From assembly GCF_030464365.1 (NCBI RefSeq), contig NZ_VCYI01000020.1:1-36026 (forward strand): DNA of 36,026 bases. Reading direction: 5' to 3'. Positions 1-8,611 of this stretch are shown here, piece by piece. This stretch comes from Methanoculleus methanifontis. GTDB lineage: Archaea; Halobacteriota; Methanomicrobia; Methanomicrobiales; Methanoculleaceae. Positions within the stretch are counted from its first letter, which is position 1. Every line of letters begins with the position of its first letter. Both the position numbers and the translations under genes were made by a program. Under the pieces are notes generated by a model, which was given only the letters and a program-made list of their open reading frames with translations, was not told where the DNA came from and did not search any database.

Positions 1-136
1 GACGGGAGCGTGAGCACCGAAGGTGCGAGCCGCGACTGTCCACAGGACGGGAGCGTGAGCACCGAAGGTGCGAGCCGCGACTGTCCACAGGACGGGAGCG
101 TGAGAAGCCGTAGGCTTCGAGCCGCGAAGGACGCAA
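1..136. repeat. Tandem REP-like palindromic repeats
   Basis: Three units with a 45-bp period start at 1, 46 and 91. Units 1 and 2 are identical and carry the stem GCACC-GAA-GGTGC. Unit 3 keeps the flanks (GGGAGCGTGAG on the left, CGAGCCGCGA on the right) but has a different stem, GAAGCC-GTA-GGCTTC, so pairing is kept while sequence changes. The array lies just beyond the end of the antiporter operon. Related palindromes recur at 12881-13068, 14575-14620, 16937-17031 and 20222-20260. There are no CRISPR-like unique spacers. Confidence 0.8.
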
Positions 137-231
137 AGGCAAGATAGAAACAGCAACCAAACTTTTCGCGCTCTTCGCGTACGGCTGGCGTTCAACCCCT
201 CACACCCGCAAAAGTAAGGTGAAGTGGTCTA

Positions 232-2031
232 CTACCTCGTTATATCGATGATGAAGTACAGGAACGCAACGATGCTGATAAAGATGAGCCCGTATCCGCC
301 GCCCCAGATGGTCGTCTGAACGTCCGGATAGTGATCTTTCAGGAACATGAGCTCCTCTTCATACGCCCGTGATGTTTCCGAACCGGAAAATGCCCGCACG
401 AACGGCAGAGCGACGGTTTTACCCGCGATCTGAAAGGCGACCGTCGGGTTTGCCGAAATGTGTTTGAACCGCCCCACCACGCGCTCGATCGCGCTCCCTA
501 TCGCATCCGCGGCGTGTACGAGCGGGTGTGACGAGAACCAGACGACCCCATGCCCGGCCCGGATGTAGAGGGCGTCGATGTCGGTTTCAACCCCGGTCCA
601 GGGGCGCCTGAGGGGAGGCACCAGGAGCAGGAGGGCTCCTGCGGCAGCGAAGATGCCCACCGACTCCAGCAGGTGCGCCGGGGCGAATGCGTGGGCGGCG
701 GTCCCGCCGGGCAGGAAGTCCGTCAGGAGGTGCGGGAAAACCCCGATTGCAAGGCAGAGGAGGGCGGTAGCGCCCATGGCAACCAGCATCGGGACCGGCG
801 GATCCTTCGGGAGGAGGCCTTCCCGCGTTCCGGCGGCCGGCCGGAAGAACCCGAGGTAGAGGAATCGGAAGACGTAGATGACGGTTACCACGGCCGATAC
901 CAGGAGGAGGGGTGAGAGGTAGGGGACTGCGCCCGCCGCTTCAATCGCCATCCCTTTGCTGACCGCACCGTTCAGGCCCGGCAGTCCCGCAAGCGCGAGG
1001 CCGCCGACGACGGCACAGAGGGTGGTCGCGGGCATCGTCCTGAGAAGGCCCCCGAGGTCCGAGAGGCGCTGCAGGCCCGTCCTGAGGATGACCGCGCCCG
1101 CCGCCATGAAGAGGAGCGACTTGAAGAGGATGTCGTTGACCATATGGGCGAGCCCTGCATCGATCCCGGCAACCGATCCGGTCCCGATGGCCGCGACCAT
1201 GTAACCCACCTGGCTGACGATCGAGTAGGCGAGGAGGCGGCGGATATCGTCCTGCATCAGCGCAAAGACGGCGCCGTAGAGCGCCATCGCTCCGCCCATG
1301 TATGCCACCGCAACCCCCCATCCCCCGATTGCAGCGAGGAGGAAGACCGCGGCTTTCGTCGTGAAGATGGAGAGGGCGACCGACCCCACGACGGACGCTC
1401 TCGGGTAGGCGTCCGGCACCCAGGTATGGAGGGGAATGAACGCGGCGTTCACGCCGATCCCGGCCAGCATGAAGAGGAGACCGGCTCCGTCCGCCACCGG
1501 GCCGACCGCGGCGCTCCCTGTCGCGACCGTCGTGCAGGCGATCCCGCCAAGCAGGCAGGCACCCCCGAAGATATGGAAGAGGAGGTAGCGGTAACCTGCA
1601 CCGGACGATTCGGGCGCCCTGGAAAACCAGATGATCGCGAGCGATGCAAGGGCGAGGAGCTCCCAGAAGACAAAGACCGTGATGAGATCGCCTGCGTAGA
1701 CGATCCCCATCGCCGCCCCGATCGACGCGAGGATGCCGATCGTCTCCGCTGCCGGAAGATCCCGGTACGCGGCATAGGTGAGAGCGATGAGCCCCGAGAC
1801 GGCGAAGATGCCGCCCGCGAGATGCCGCATGGGATCGACCGTCAGGAGAACCGTCTCGATACCGGGGATGAACCCAAACGCCAGGTCCGGCGCTGTGGAC
1901 GGGAGCGAGACGGCCAGGAGAAGGCCTGCAACACCGACAACCAGAGCCCATACCTTCCTGGCCCCGCCGGTAAGGGCGGGGAGAAGGAGGAGGCCGAGGA
2001 GATAGACGAACGCCGGAGGTATCTCGATCAT
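232..2031 (-). CDS. Proton-conducting antiporter subunit, MnhD/NuoL type (third copy, last gene of operon)
   Basis: 599 aa polytopic membrane protein of the MnhA/MnhD/NuoL family, the ion-translocating subunits of Mrp antiporters and complex I. Seen: the TM5 glutamate in VFVFWELLALAS, the PLHTWVPDAYPRA loop, a lysine in the next helix (FTTKAAVF), and HMVNDILFKSLLF. The usual lysine just before PLHxWLPDA (present in both sister subunits as IKVAFFPLH and VKAAWMPLH) is asparagine here (VNAAFIPLH). The C-terminus is about 100 residues longer than in the sisters and ends in a last membrane helix. Its start overlaps the previous gene's stop by 4 nt, so it is probably translationally coupled. It may be a structural or altered channel rather than a canonical antiporter; the family call is firm, the ion carried is not known. 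Confidence 0.93.
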   Translation of the reverse strand: MIEIPPAFVYLLGLLLLPALTGGARKVWALVVGVAGLLLAVSLPSTAPDLAFGFIPGIETVLLTVDPMRHLAGGIFAVSGLIALTYAAYRDLPAAETIGILASIGAAMGIVYAGDLITVFVFWELLALASLAIIWFSRAPESSGAGYRYLLFHIFGGACLLGGIACTTVATGSAAVGPVADGAGLLFMLAGIGVNAAFIPLHTWVPDAYPRASVVGSVALSIFTTKAAVFLLAAIGGWGVAVAYMGGAMALYGAVFALMQDDIRRLLAYSIVSQVGYMVAAIGTGSVAGIDAGLAHMVNDILFKSLLFMAAGAVILRTGLQRLSDLGGLLRTMPATTLCAVVGGLALAGLPGLNGAVSKGMAIEAAGAVPYLSPLLLVSAVVTVIYVFRFLYLGFFRPAAGTREGLLPKDPPVPMLVAMGATALLCLAIGVFPHLLTDFLPGGTAAHAFAPAHLLESVGIFAAAGALLLLVPPLRRPWTGVETDIDALYIRAGHGVVWFSSHPLVHAADAIGSAIERVVGRFKHISANPTVAFQIAGKTVALPFVRAFSGSETSRAYEEELMFLKDHYPDVQTTIWGGGYGLIFISIVAFLYFIIDITR

Positions 2032-3521
2032 GGGATCACCGATCCTGTAATCTCTGCAATTGCAATATCAACCAGGTCCATAAACGGCATCGACGGAGAG
2101 AGGAAGATCCAGACCGATACCGCCACCGTCAGGACGATCGGGATGAGCATCACAAGAGGCGGCTCGGTGACGGAGTCGAGCGACCGCTCGTCGTCCGGCC
2201 GCTGCAGCAGCATCGTGTGGATGATCGGGAGGAAGTATGCGGCGTTCAGGACGGTGCTCGCGATGATCACCAGCAGGAGGATCGGCATGCCCCCCTCGAA
2301 CGCCCCGAGCGCGAGGTAGATCTTACTGATGATACCCGCAAGCGGGGGCAGACCGCAGATCCCGAGTGCGGCCGCCGAGAACATGAGGGCTGTCACCGGC
2401 ATCTTTCTGCCGATGCCCTTCATCTCGGAGATGCACTCTTTCCCGGCGGAGACGATGACCGCTCCTGCAACAAAGAAGAGCGTGATCTTGAGGAACGCGT
2501 GAATCGGGATATGCGCCATCGCCGCGGTCATCCCGGCGATCGAGAGCATGGAGACGCCGAGCAGGATGTAGGAGAGCTGGCTCACGGTCGAGTAGGCGAG
2601 CCTCCGCTTGAGGTTGTCCTCGGTCAGGGCGAAGAGGGACGCGGTTACGATCGTAAACGAGGCGATCGCGGCAAGGAAGATGCCGAGACCGAGCGAGGCC
2701 ATCAGGTCCATGCCGTAAACCCAGCCGGCGATCCGGACGATCCCGAAGACGCCCGCCGTGACGACGGCGACCGCGTGGAGGAATGCGCTCACCGGCGTCG
2801 GGGCGACCATCGCCGCGGGGAGCCAGCCGTGGAGGGGCATCCACGCCGCTTTCACGAACCCGACCATGAAGAGGAGGAAGAGGACCTGCAGGATGAGCGC
2901 GGAACCCGATCCCGCCAGGAACCCGCCGGGAACAAACACAGTTGTCCCCGTGAGGATATAGGTCAGGATGACCGCGGCAAGGAGGAAGATTCCCCCGACG
3001 AGGAGGTACGCAAGGTACTTCCTCCCCGCCTTCATCGCCGCCGGCGTCTCGACATGGACGACGAGCGGGTAGGTGATGATCGTCAGGATCTCGTAGAAGA
3101 CGAAGAGCGTCAGGAGGTTCTCCGAGAAGGCTATCCCTACCGCAGCAGCGATTGCAACGGCGAAGCAGAAGAAGAACCTCGTCTGTGCGTGCTCTTTCAG
3201 CGACCGCATGTAGCCTATCGCGTAGAAAGAGTTCAGGAGCCAGAGAACGGCGGCCGTGAGGGCAAAGACCATCCCGAAGGCATCCACCCGCAGGGCAAGG
3301 TCCCCGCCCGGAACCATCGGGAGGAGCGAGATCGTGATCCGGCTGCCGGAGAGGACCGCAGGAAGCATCGCAAGGACGGAGCCGAGCATCGCCACCGCGG
3401 CCGCTATCGTGACCCCTTCCCGTATATTCTCGTTCCTCCCGACGATCGGGATCAGCACCGCCGCCAGGAGCGGGATGGCTATGGTTACCGCCGGAAGCAG
3501 ATCTGCGTCCATATCAGGCAC
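2028..3521 (-). CDS. mnhD: Proton-conducting antiporter subunit, MnhD/NuoL type (second copy)
   Basis: 497 aa, about 14 membrane helices, NADH-quinone oxidoreductase/Mrp antiporter family. The TM5 glutamate (LFVFYEILTIITYP), the TM7 lysine (VKAAWMPLHGWLP) and the NuoL-like TPVSAFLHAVAVVTAG segment are visible, so the proton path residues look complete. In the related Mbh/Mbx complexes such subunits couple ion movement to an attached module; here no such module is encoded nearby. The gene overlaps its upstream neighbour by 8 nt and its downstream neighbour by 4 nt. Calling it MnhD rather than an MnhA N-terminal-like subunit rests on its length of just under 500 residues. Confidence 0.93.
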   Translation of the reverse strand: MPDMDADLLPAVTIAIPLLAAVLIPIVGRNENIREGVTIAAAVAMLGSVLAMLPAVLSGSRITISLLPMVPGGDLALRVDAFGMVFALTAAVLWLLNSFYAIGYMRSLKEHAQTRFFFCFAVAIAAAVGIAFSENLLTLFVFYEILTIITYPLVVHVETPAAMKAGRKYLAYLLVGGIFLLAAVILTYILTGTTVFVPGGFLAGSGSALILQVLFLLFMVGFVKAAWMPLHGWLPAAMVAPTPVSAFLHAVAVVTAGVFGIVRIAGWVYGMDLMASLGLGIFLAAIASFTIVTASLFALTEDNLKRRLAYSTVSQLSYILLGVSMLSIAGMTAAMAHIPIHAFLKITLFFVAGAVIVSAGKECISEMKGIGRKMPVTALMFSAAALGICGLPPLAGIISKIYLALGAFEGGMPILLLVIIASTVLNAAYFLPIIHTMLLQRPDDERSLDSVTEPPLVMLIPIVLTVAVSVWIFLSPSMPFMDLVDIAIAEITGSVIP

Positions 3522-5004
3522 CCCCTAAGAGGAGCATCGCTGCAGGCCTGACGGCCTCCATCACGACCTCGACGAAGACGCCGAGGAAGAGGCAGAGGAG
3601 AGCGAGACCGACCATCGGGACGAGCATAGAGACGGGGCCTTCGCGCGCCGGGGCCTGACGGCGGTCTTCAGCGTGGTGGTCCCCGAAGTAGGCGATCTCG
3701 ATGAACCGCCAGATGTATCCGGCCGCAAGGAGCGAGCCGAGCAGGAAGACGGCTGCATAGATCCACTGGCCCGCTTCGAGTGCCCCGAGGACGAGATAGT
3801 ACTTGCTCGCGAACCCGATCGTGGGGGGGATGCCGATCATCGACGCTCCGGCAAGGGCGAACGCGGCGCAGGAGATCGGCATCGTCTTCGCGATTCCTTT
3901 GAGGTCGGAGAACCGCGACGTTCCCATCCGGTAGATGATCAGTCCTGCGACCATGAAGAGACAGCCTTTCATCACGGCGTGGCCGAGGATGTGCAGGAGG
4001 CCGCCTTCCAGCGCAATCTGGTTGGCAACGCCGAGCGCGAACATGATGTAGCCGATCTGGCTGATGCTCGAGTATGCGAGCATCCGCTTGAGATCGTTCT
4101 GTGCAATGGCAAGTATCGCTCCGGCAATGACCGCGACCGTCGCGATGAAGAGGATGAACCCGGTCACCGGGAAGGTGTCGATGACGTATGCCGTCGTGAA
4201 GACCGTGAAGACGATCCGGAACAGCGCGTAGACGCTCACCTTTGCCATCACGGTCGAGATGAGCACTGTCACTGCAGAGGGCGCTTCCGTATACGCGTCG
4301 GGCAGCCAGAGGTGAAGCGGGAAGAACGCAACCTTGATGGAGAACCCGATGAGCAGGAAGAGGAACGCGGTATGAACCGTTGCAAGGCCGTAGGACGCAG
4401 GGAGCAGGACCGCGAGGTCCGCCATATTCAGCGTCCCGGTCGCGACGTAGAGGTTCCCGATGCCGAGAAGGATGAACCCTGCCGCAATGGACCCGAGGAC
4501 GAGATAGTTGAAACTTGCCACGTACGAGCGCGGCCTCCTGGCTGAGGCGATCAGGGCGTATGTGGCGATCGACGATATCTCGAGGAAGACATAGAGGTTG
4601 AAGATGTCGCCCGTGATCGTCATGCCGGCAAGGCCGGTTACGAGAAGCTGGAAGAGGACGTAGAACGAGACCCTCTTCTCCGGGTCTATCTCCTTTTCAA
4701 CGCTTCTTCGGGCATAGACCACCGTCGCTACAGAGAGGAACAGGATAACTGCCAGGATGTAGCTGTTGAAACTGTCGATGACGAGTTCGATCCCGAGCGG
4801 CGGCGCCCATCCACCGAGGTGGTACCGGACCGTTCCTTCCCGCATCACCTCAACGAGGATGGCGATCGCGGCTCCGAACTGGAGAAGGATCGTTATGAGC
4901 GATATGGGGTAGCAGAACCTCCGGTCATACCACCCGACCAGAAGTATCAGGAGCGCCGAAAGGATCGGGACGGCAATCAGGAGGGGCGGAAGATGGTCGA
5001 TCAT
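3514..5004 (-). CDS. mnhD: Cation/proton antiporter subunit MnhD (first copy)
   Basis: 496 aa integral membrane protein, the standard MnhD/MrpD subunit by length and motifs. Seen: the TM5 glutamate in FLEISSIATYALIA, the TM7 lysine in IKVAFFPLHLWLPDAYTEAP, a second lysine in VMAKVSVYALF, and LGHAVMKGCLF near the middle. It directly follows mnhC (4-nt overlap), the order found in Mrp operons and in mbhG-mbhH of archaeal membrane-bound hydrogenases. It should act in the cytoplasmic membrane in the antiporter complex with the other subunits of this operon. Confidence 0.95.
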   Translation of the reverse strand: MIDHLPPLLIAVPILSALLILLVGWYDRRFCYPISLITILLQFGAAIAILVEVMREGTVRYHLGGWAPPLGIELVIDSFNSYILAVILFLSVATVVYARRSVEKEIDPEKRVSFYVLFQLLVTGLAGMTITGDIFNLYVFLEISSIATYALIASARRPRSYVASFNYLVLGSIAAGFILLGIGNLYVATGTLNMADLAVLLPASYGLATVHTAFLFLLIGFSIKVAFFPLHLWLPDAYTEAPSAVTVLISTVMAKVSVYALFRIVFTVFTTAYVIDTFPVTGFILFIATVAVIAGAILAIAQNDLKRMLAYSSISQIGYIMFALGVANQIALEGGLLHILGHAVMKGCLFMVAGLIIYRMGTSRFSDLKGIAKTMPISCAAFALAGASMIGIPPTIGFASKYYLVLGALEAGQWIYAAVFLLGSLLAAGYIWRFIEIAYFGDHHAEDRRQAPAREGPVSMLVPMVGLALLCLFLGVFVEVVMEAVRPAAMLLLGGA

Positions 5005-5378
5005 CGGCCCCTCACCACCTGCATCAGGTCGTCCTCATCGATGACACCGTACTCTTCGTAGATCCGGACGATGAGCGAAAGCCCGACTGCGGTCACGCTC
5101 ACCCCGACGACGATCGCGGTCAGTATGAGCACGTGCGGAAGCGGGTTGACGTAGAGGGCGTCCACCCCTTCGGGAAGGTAGATCGGCGCGGTGCCTCCCT
5201 GCACCTCTGAAAACGAGATGTAGAAGAGGAATATCGCGGTCTGGAAGATGTTGAGTCCGATAAGTTTCTTCACCAGGTTCTGCTTCGCAATCAATGCGTA
5301 GAGCCCGATCAGCATCAGGATGATTGCCATCCAGTAGTTGTACCGCGAGAGGAAAATCTCGTAGAACGCCTCTATCAT
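5001..5378 (-). CDS. mnhC: Antiporter subunit MnhC (MbhG/NuoK-like)
   Basis: 125 aa with three membrane helices, homologous to MrpC and NuoK. Typical features are the LIGLYALIAKQNLVKKLIGL segment with its conserved gene-family lysines, and NPLPHVLILTAIVVGVSVTA in helix 3, where NuoK-type subunits carry the proton path. The ATG at 5378 is chosen because it overlaps the previous gene by 4 nt and gives the usual length; the open frame upstream (to 5609) is antisense-like arginine-rich sequence and is not part of the protein. Confidence 0.95.
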   Translation of the reverse strand: MIEAFYEIFLSRYNYWMAIILMLIGLYALIAKQNLVKKLIGLNIFQTAIFLFYISFSEVQGGTAPIYLPEGVDALYVNPLPHVLILTAIVVGVSVTAVGLSLIVRIYEEYGVIDEDDLMQVVRGR

Positions 5379-5806
5379 GAAGATTCGCCCCCTTTGTCGG
5401 CCATATCGCAGATGATCGACGTCATCACCGCCATCACGGTGATCCCGATCCCGATCTCGACTGCGTCGAGAAGGTAGCCGTGGAGGTGCGGTATACCGAG
5501 GATCGTCTCGATCACCCCGTACTCCAGGTAGTTGCCCCCCATGAGGAGGCAGAGGAGCCCGATTCCAGCGTAGATGGTGATCCCGAGAACCGAGTACACC
5601 ACGATCCATTTGTTGCTGAGCCGCTTTCTGACGCTGGTAAGGCCGAAGGCGACGGTCATCAGGATGAACGACGCGGCGAAGACCACTCCTCCCTGGAATC
5701 CCCCTCCCGCCCCCAGTGCGCCGTGCACGATGACGTACAGCGCAAAGACCTGGATAAACGGCACCGCAATCCGGGATACGGTCCTGATAACGACGTTCTC
5801 TCTCAT
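5375..5806 (-). CDS. mnhB: Antiporter subunit MnhB (MbhF-like)
   Basis: 143 aa, four membrane helices, MnhB domain. The conserved motif GALGAGGGFQGGVVFAASFIL is seen at about residues 29-50. In Mrp and Mbh complexes this subunit sits with MnhC and MbhD/E to form the antiporter half. It overlaps both neighbours by 4 nt, consistent with one transcript and translational coupling. Confidence 0.95.
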   Translation of the reverse strand: MRENVVIRTVSRIAVPFIQVFALYVIVHGALGAGGGFQGGVVFAASFILMTVAFGLTSVRKRLSNKWIVVYSVLGITIYAGIGLLCLLMGGNYLEYGVIETILGIPHLHGYLLDAVEIGIGITVMAVMTSIICDMADKGGESS

Positions 5807-6078
5807 AGCCGTCCTCCCCGTCTGAGCAGGAGGGTGACCGATATCCCCGCGGTGAAGATCACCACGACCTCCCCGAGCGTATCGAATCCACGGTAACTGG
5901 CAAGTATTGCGGTGACGATGTTGTCGATCCCGATATCCGGGAGGACCGATTCGACGTATAGTTTGCCGGTGTATTGCGTGGCCGGAGCCTGTGGATCGCC
6001 GAACGCCGGCATATCCTCGACCGTCCAGAAGAGGATGATGCCGATGAAAAGAACCGCAAGCAGAGCTTTGACCCTCAA
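5803..6078 (-). CDS. mbhE: MbhE-like antiporter subunit
   Basis: 91 aa. An N-terminal membrane helix (LLAVLFIGIILFWTV), a loop with the conserved YxxxS..D-GIDNIVTAILASYRGFDT pattern, then a second helix (VVIFTAGISVTLLL). This is the pattern of MbhE and of the last part of long MnhA proteins. Together with the gene before it (MbhD-like) it replaces the C-terminus of bacterial MnhA, which is split into separate proteins in archaea. Overlaps of 4 nt on both sides. Confidence 0.9.
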   Translation of the reverse strand: MRVKALLAVLFIGIILFWTVEDMPAFGDPQAPATQYTGKLYVESVLPDIGIDNIVTAILASYRGFDTLGEVVVIFTAGISVTLLLRRGGRL

Positions 6079-6320
6079 TCTGATGAACTCCTTCTGGTTC
6101 GTGCTATGGCTGCAATAAAGAGGACGGTGGTTATCCCGGCCCCTACCGCCGCTTCGGTGAAAGCGACGTCGACGGCGTTCATCACCGACCAGAGCACCGT
6201 CATGAGCAACGAGTAGGCGGCAAGTACGATCGTCGCGTGGAGGAGGTCGCGGACGGTGATCGCCGCGATGGCGCAGAGGATCATGAACAGGAGCAGGGCG
6301 AAGTCAAGTTCCCAGATCAT
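6075..6320 (-). CDS. mbhD: MbhD-like antiporter subunit (DUF4040)
   Basis: 81 aa, three membrane helices. The pattern VRDLLHATIVLAAYSLLMTVLW followed by AVDVAFTEAAVGAGITTVLF matches MbhD and a central part of MnhA; the TEAAVG glutamate lies in the NuoJ-like helix. The ATG at 6320 overlaps the stop of the gene before it by 4 nt. The longer open frame reaching 6659 is a shadow of the neighbouring genes. It is part of the same coupled operon. Confidence 0.92.
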   Translation of the reverse strand: MIWELDFALLLFMILCAIAAITVRDLLHATIVLAAYSLLMTVLWSVMNAVDVAFTEAAVGAGITTVLFIAAIARTRRSSSD

Positions 6321-6631
6321 CGCCGTGCATCCCCCTTCTTCCACGGTTCGATCCCGCGAGCCCGGGCAAAGTGCACGAGGGCGTGGACCGCCGTCGGCGA
6401 CGTGATGTAGATGAAGATCACGAGGAGCAGAAGTTTCACCGCAACCAGGCCCGGCCCCTCGTACAGGATGAACCCGACGAGCATCATCCCCTCTCCGAGG
6501 GTGTCGCACTTGCCGCTTGCATGGGCGCGGGTATAAAAGTCGGGCAGCCTGACAAGGCCGACGGCACCGACGACCATGAAGAAGAGGCCGATCACGATGA
6601 AGATCAGGGCCAGCGAATTCAGCAGACGCAT
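6317..6631 (-). CDS. mnhG: Antiporter subunit MnhG (MbhC-like)
   Basis: 104 aa, three membrane helices, PhaG/MnhG family. Seen: GAVGLVRLPDFYTRAHASGKCDTLGEG, broken here as the GLVRLPDFYTR signature at about residues 24-34 followed by AHASGK. It overlaps mnhF by 13 nt. The E-F-G order is the same as mbhA-mbhB-mbhC in Thermococcales hydrogenases. Function in the Mrp complex is structural and assembly related. Confidence 0.94.
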   Translation of the reverse strand: MRLLNSLALIFIVIGLFFMVVGAVGLVRLPDFYTRAHASGKCDTLGEGMMLVGFILYEGPGLVAVKLLLLVIFIYITSPTAVHALVHFARARGIEPWKKGDARR

Positions 6632-6882
6632 CCCCTCCCGAGGTACTTGGCGATCGCAAGCGTTGCGATGAAGTTGATCATCGCATAGACGATTGCAATG
6701 TCCAGGAAGATCGGCCGCTCAAGGATGAGACCGATGAGGACAAGCAGGATGATCGTCTTTGTCCCGACGGTGTTCACGGCAATCAGGCGGTTCTCCACCC
6801 CGGGGCCAAGGAGTACCCGGTACAGGCAGAGGAAGACGGTCAGGATCAGCACGATCACGCTGGCGTAGAAGACGTCAATCAT
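6619..6882 (-). CDS. mnhF: Antiporter subunit MnhF (MbhB-like)
   Basis: 87 aa, three membrane helices, MrpF/PhaF family: the signature GPGVENRLIAVNTVGTK is seen at about residues 24-40. The ATG at 6882 is preferred over longer in-frame starts because it gives the family length and overlaps the mnhE stop by 8 nt; the 29 extra upstream residues would only retranslate mnhE sequence in another frame. Confidence 0.94.
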   Translation of the reverse strand: MIDVFYASVIVLILTVFLCLYRVLLGPGVENRLIAVNTVGTKTIILLVLIGLILERPIFLDIAIVYAMINFIATLAIAKYLGRGCVC

Positions 6883-7396
6883 CGCGCTCACCAAAGATCC
6901 GTGCCAGACTGTTCTGAATGCCCCTCTTTTCGAGGAGGTCTTCTTCCGCCATCTCCCGCACGAGGGCATGCACGATGAACGTTCCCCCGGTGACGTCGAC
7001 CGTCACCGTGCCGGGCGTCAGGGTCATCGCATTCGCAAACGATGTTCTCAGGACATCGTTTCGAAACGATGTCTCGATGGTGATGAGCGCGGGATCGATC
7101 GGCATCTTCGGGTGAAGGATCCGGTATGCGACATCGATGTTGGCGTAGAGGATGGCCACCATCAGCCTGGGGATATAGAGAACGAACCTGACAAATGTCC
7201 GTGCGGATCGAATGACGCTCGTGTCGGATCTGAAGATGAGATCCCCGGAGACGAGCGTTACGATACCGCAGCATACGATCCCGGCACCGATGTAGAACGG
7301 ATCAAGCTGTCCTGAAAGCGTATACCAGAAGACCATCAGTATTGCAAATACGAATATATATTGAGATACCGACGGCTCTTTGTTACCTGAAGACAA
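6875..7396 (-). CDS. mnhE: Antiporter subunit MnhE (MbhA-like), first gene of the operon
   Basis: 173 aa. Two or three N-terminal membrane helices followed by a cytoplasmic domain with the conserved LTPGTVTVDVTGGTFIVHAL stretch, as in MrpE/MnhE. The start is a TTG at 7396 with GAGAGGG about 7 nt upstream; no ATG gives a better length. The codons just before the LTPGT motif hold a 22-bp perfect palindrome at 7052-7073. It is the first gene of the ten-gene antiporter operon and has a clear TATA box upstream. Confidence 0.92.
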   Translation of the reverse strand: MSSGNKEPSVSQYIFVFAILMVFWYTLSGQLDPFYIGAGIVCCGIVTLVSGDLIFRSDTSVIRSARTFVRFVLYIPRLMVAILYANIDVAYRILHPKMPIDPALITIETSFRNDVLRTSFANAMTLTPGTVTVDVTGGTFIVHALVREMAEEDLLEKRGIQNSLARIFGERDD

Positions 7397-7443
7397 CGCA
7401 TACCCTCTCTGTACGGTGATTTACTCTAACTTGGAGCGGGCAA

Positions 7444-7452
7444 CTTATAAAT
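7444..7452 (-). promoter_or_regulatory. TATA box of the antiporter operon
   Basis: On the minus strand this reads ATTTATAAG, close to the archaeal TATA consensus. Transcription would start about 25 nt downstream near 7422, leaving a leader of about 25 nt with the GAGAGGG ribosome site before the TTG at 7396. This position fits an archaeal promoter well; no transcript data support it. Confidence 0.6.
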
Positions 7453-7721
7453 CTGCGTCTCGGGAAGTTGCAGCATCGAAATCACTATTATTTCCCGGGA
7501 TCCTCCACCCGGAGCCTATGAGCGCGTATTTAAAATGCCCGCAAAGAGGGAGGACATTCTGCTTCTCCGGGCACACCCGGGTGATATTTTGTTGTGTATG
7601 TTGCATGAACGTGGAAATGCCGTTAACCTCCCCATCTCCAAAGAGATCTGAGAGGCGGTCGTTCCGGTGCAGGATACGGTGGCGCGCATGGGATCTATTG
7701 AGGGAATATTTGCCGGTTCTT
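7453..7721. other. Intergenic region between antiporter promoter and glycosyltransferase relic
   Basis: No convincing gene. The only candidate is a 38-codon plus-strand ORF at 7535-7651 (starts MPAKREDILLLRAHPG) that I cannot assign; it lacks a visible ribosome site. The rest may be the decayed 3' flank of the glycosyltransferase pseudogene. Confidence 0.4.
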
Positions 7722-8319
7722 TTACGGTACGGGCGGCTGTATTATCGAAAAGGACATCCGCGGCCGCGGGGGGTCGGTATCCGCACGTGCAACGAGGTAG
7801 AGAAGCATGAACCGGACGTGCCACCACCCGTCGGAGAAGCTCTGCAGGTTCGAGGGGGCGACCCGGGCGTGGTAGGTGATCGGGACTTCGTCGATCCGGA
7901 GATTGACCTTCGCCGCCTCGATGATCATCTCGCTTGCAAACTCCATCCCTCCGGCAGGATCTCCCCCGGAGACGGGAGCAGGGGGCCATGTCGACGCCGG
8001 CATCGAGCAGGGCGAGGAGTTTGGGGATCTCGAGGAAGTCGTAGGTGTCGTCCGCATCCTCGATGACGATATAGCGCCCCCGGGCGCGGGCGAGCCCGGC
8101 GAGGTAGGTGTTGCCGTAGCCCCGTTTCTCCGGCCGGACGACCCTGGCCCCGAGGTCCCGGGCGATCGCCGCCGTCCGGTCCTCAGAGGAGTCGGCGATG
8201 ATGACCTCGCCGTCGATCTCGAGATCGGCAAAGACCTTGTGGATCTTTCTGATGCATTCGCCGATGGTGGCTTCCTCGTTGAGCGCGGGGAGGACGACGG
8301 AGAGGGCGGGGGTATTCAT
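7722..8319 (-). pseudogene. GT2 glycosyltransferase, internal deletion, truncated
   Basis: From ATG 8319 the protein starts like a dolichyl-phosphate-sugar synthase type GT2 enzyme: [18 protein letters not shown], then [14 protein letters not shown], then the metal-binding [11 protein letters not shown]. After SRLRG (near 7960) the frame is lost; in another frame similarity resumes with [16 protein letters not shown] and [11 protein letters not shown], the end of the catalytic domain. Roughly 50 residues that normally lie between these motifs are missing, and the C-terminal part after FMLLY is gone. Family members transfer sugars to polyprenyl phosphate; this copy should be inactive. The deletion size is estimated from family knowledge. 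Confidence 0.85.
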
Positions 8320-8611
8320 GGGATTCTCGGAATAGTATCGGGCTTTCGCCGTATAGGGCGTATCGATTGGGGTGCGGGGAGATGAGGGCGAGAGGGGGAG
8401 GAGTGCCGGGCGATCCCGGAGCCGAAGTGGGTGAGGGGGCTGTGTGGATCCGGGCACCCGGCGACGATCGCCGGGCGGAACGTCGCGGAACGGTGAGGAA
8501 CTCCGTCTACCGGCGGTAAGAGCCGGCACACAGTACAGTTAACTACCCCGCCCAAAAGACGCGAGGAAATTCACAAGAAGTTTTATCGAGGCTACGGGCG
8601 AATCATCTCCA
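8320..8611. other. Intergenic region, nothing supported except a promoter
   Basis: GC-rich sequence with no convincing gene on either strand. At its right end AGTTTTATCG (8577-8586) lies about 27-33 nt before the hepT ATG and could be a TATA box giving an almost leaderless transcript. Confidence 0.4.

Noticed and set aside
1144-3551. Plus-strand ORFs of 391 and 444 codons opposite the antiporter genes
   Set aside because: Hydrophilic Arg/Asp/Glu-rich translations without domains, opposite well-conserved membrane proteins.
232-7396. Membrane-bound hydrogenase operon
   Set aside because: The antiporter half matches, but no NiFe hydrogenase or ferredoxin-like subunit is encoded in the window.
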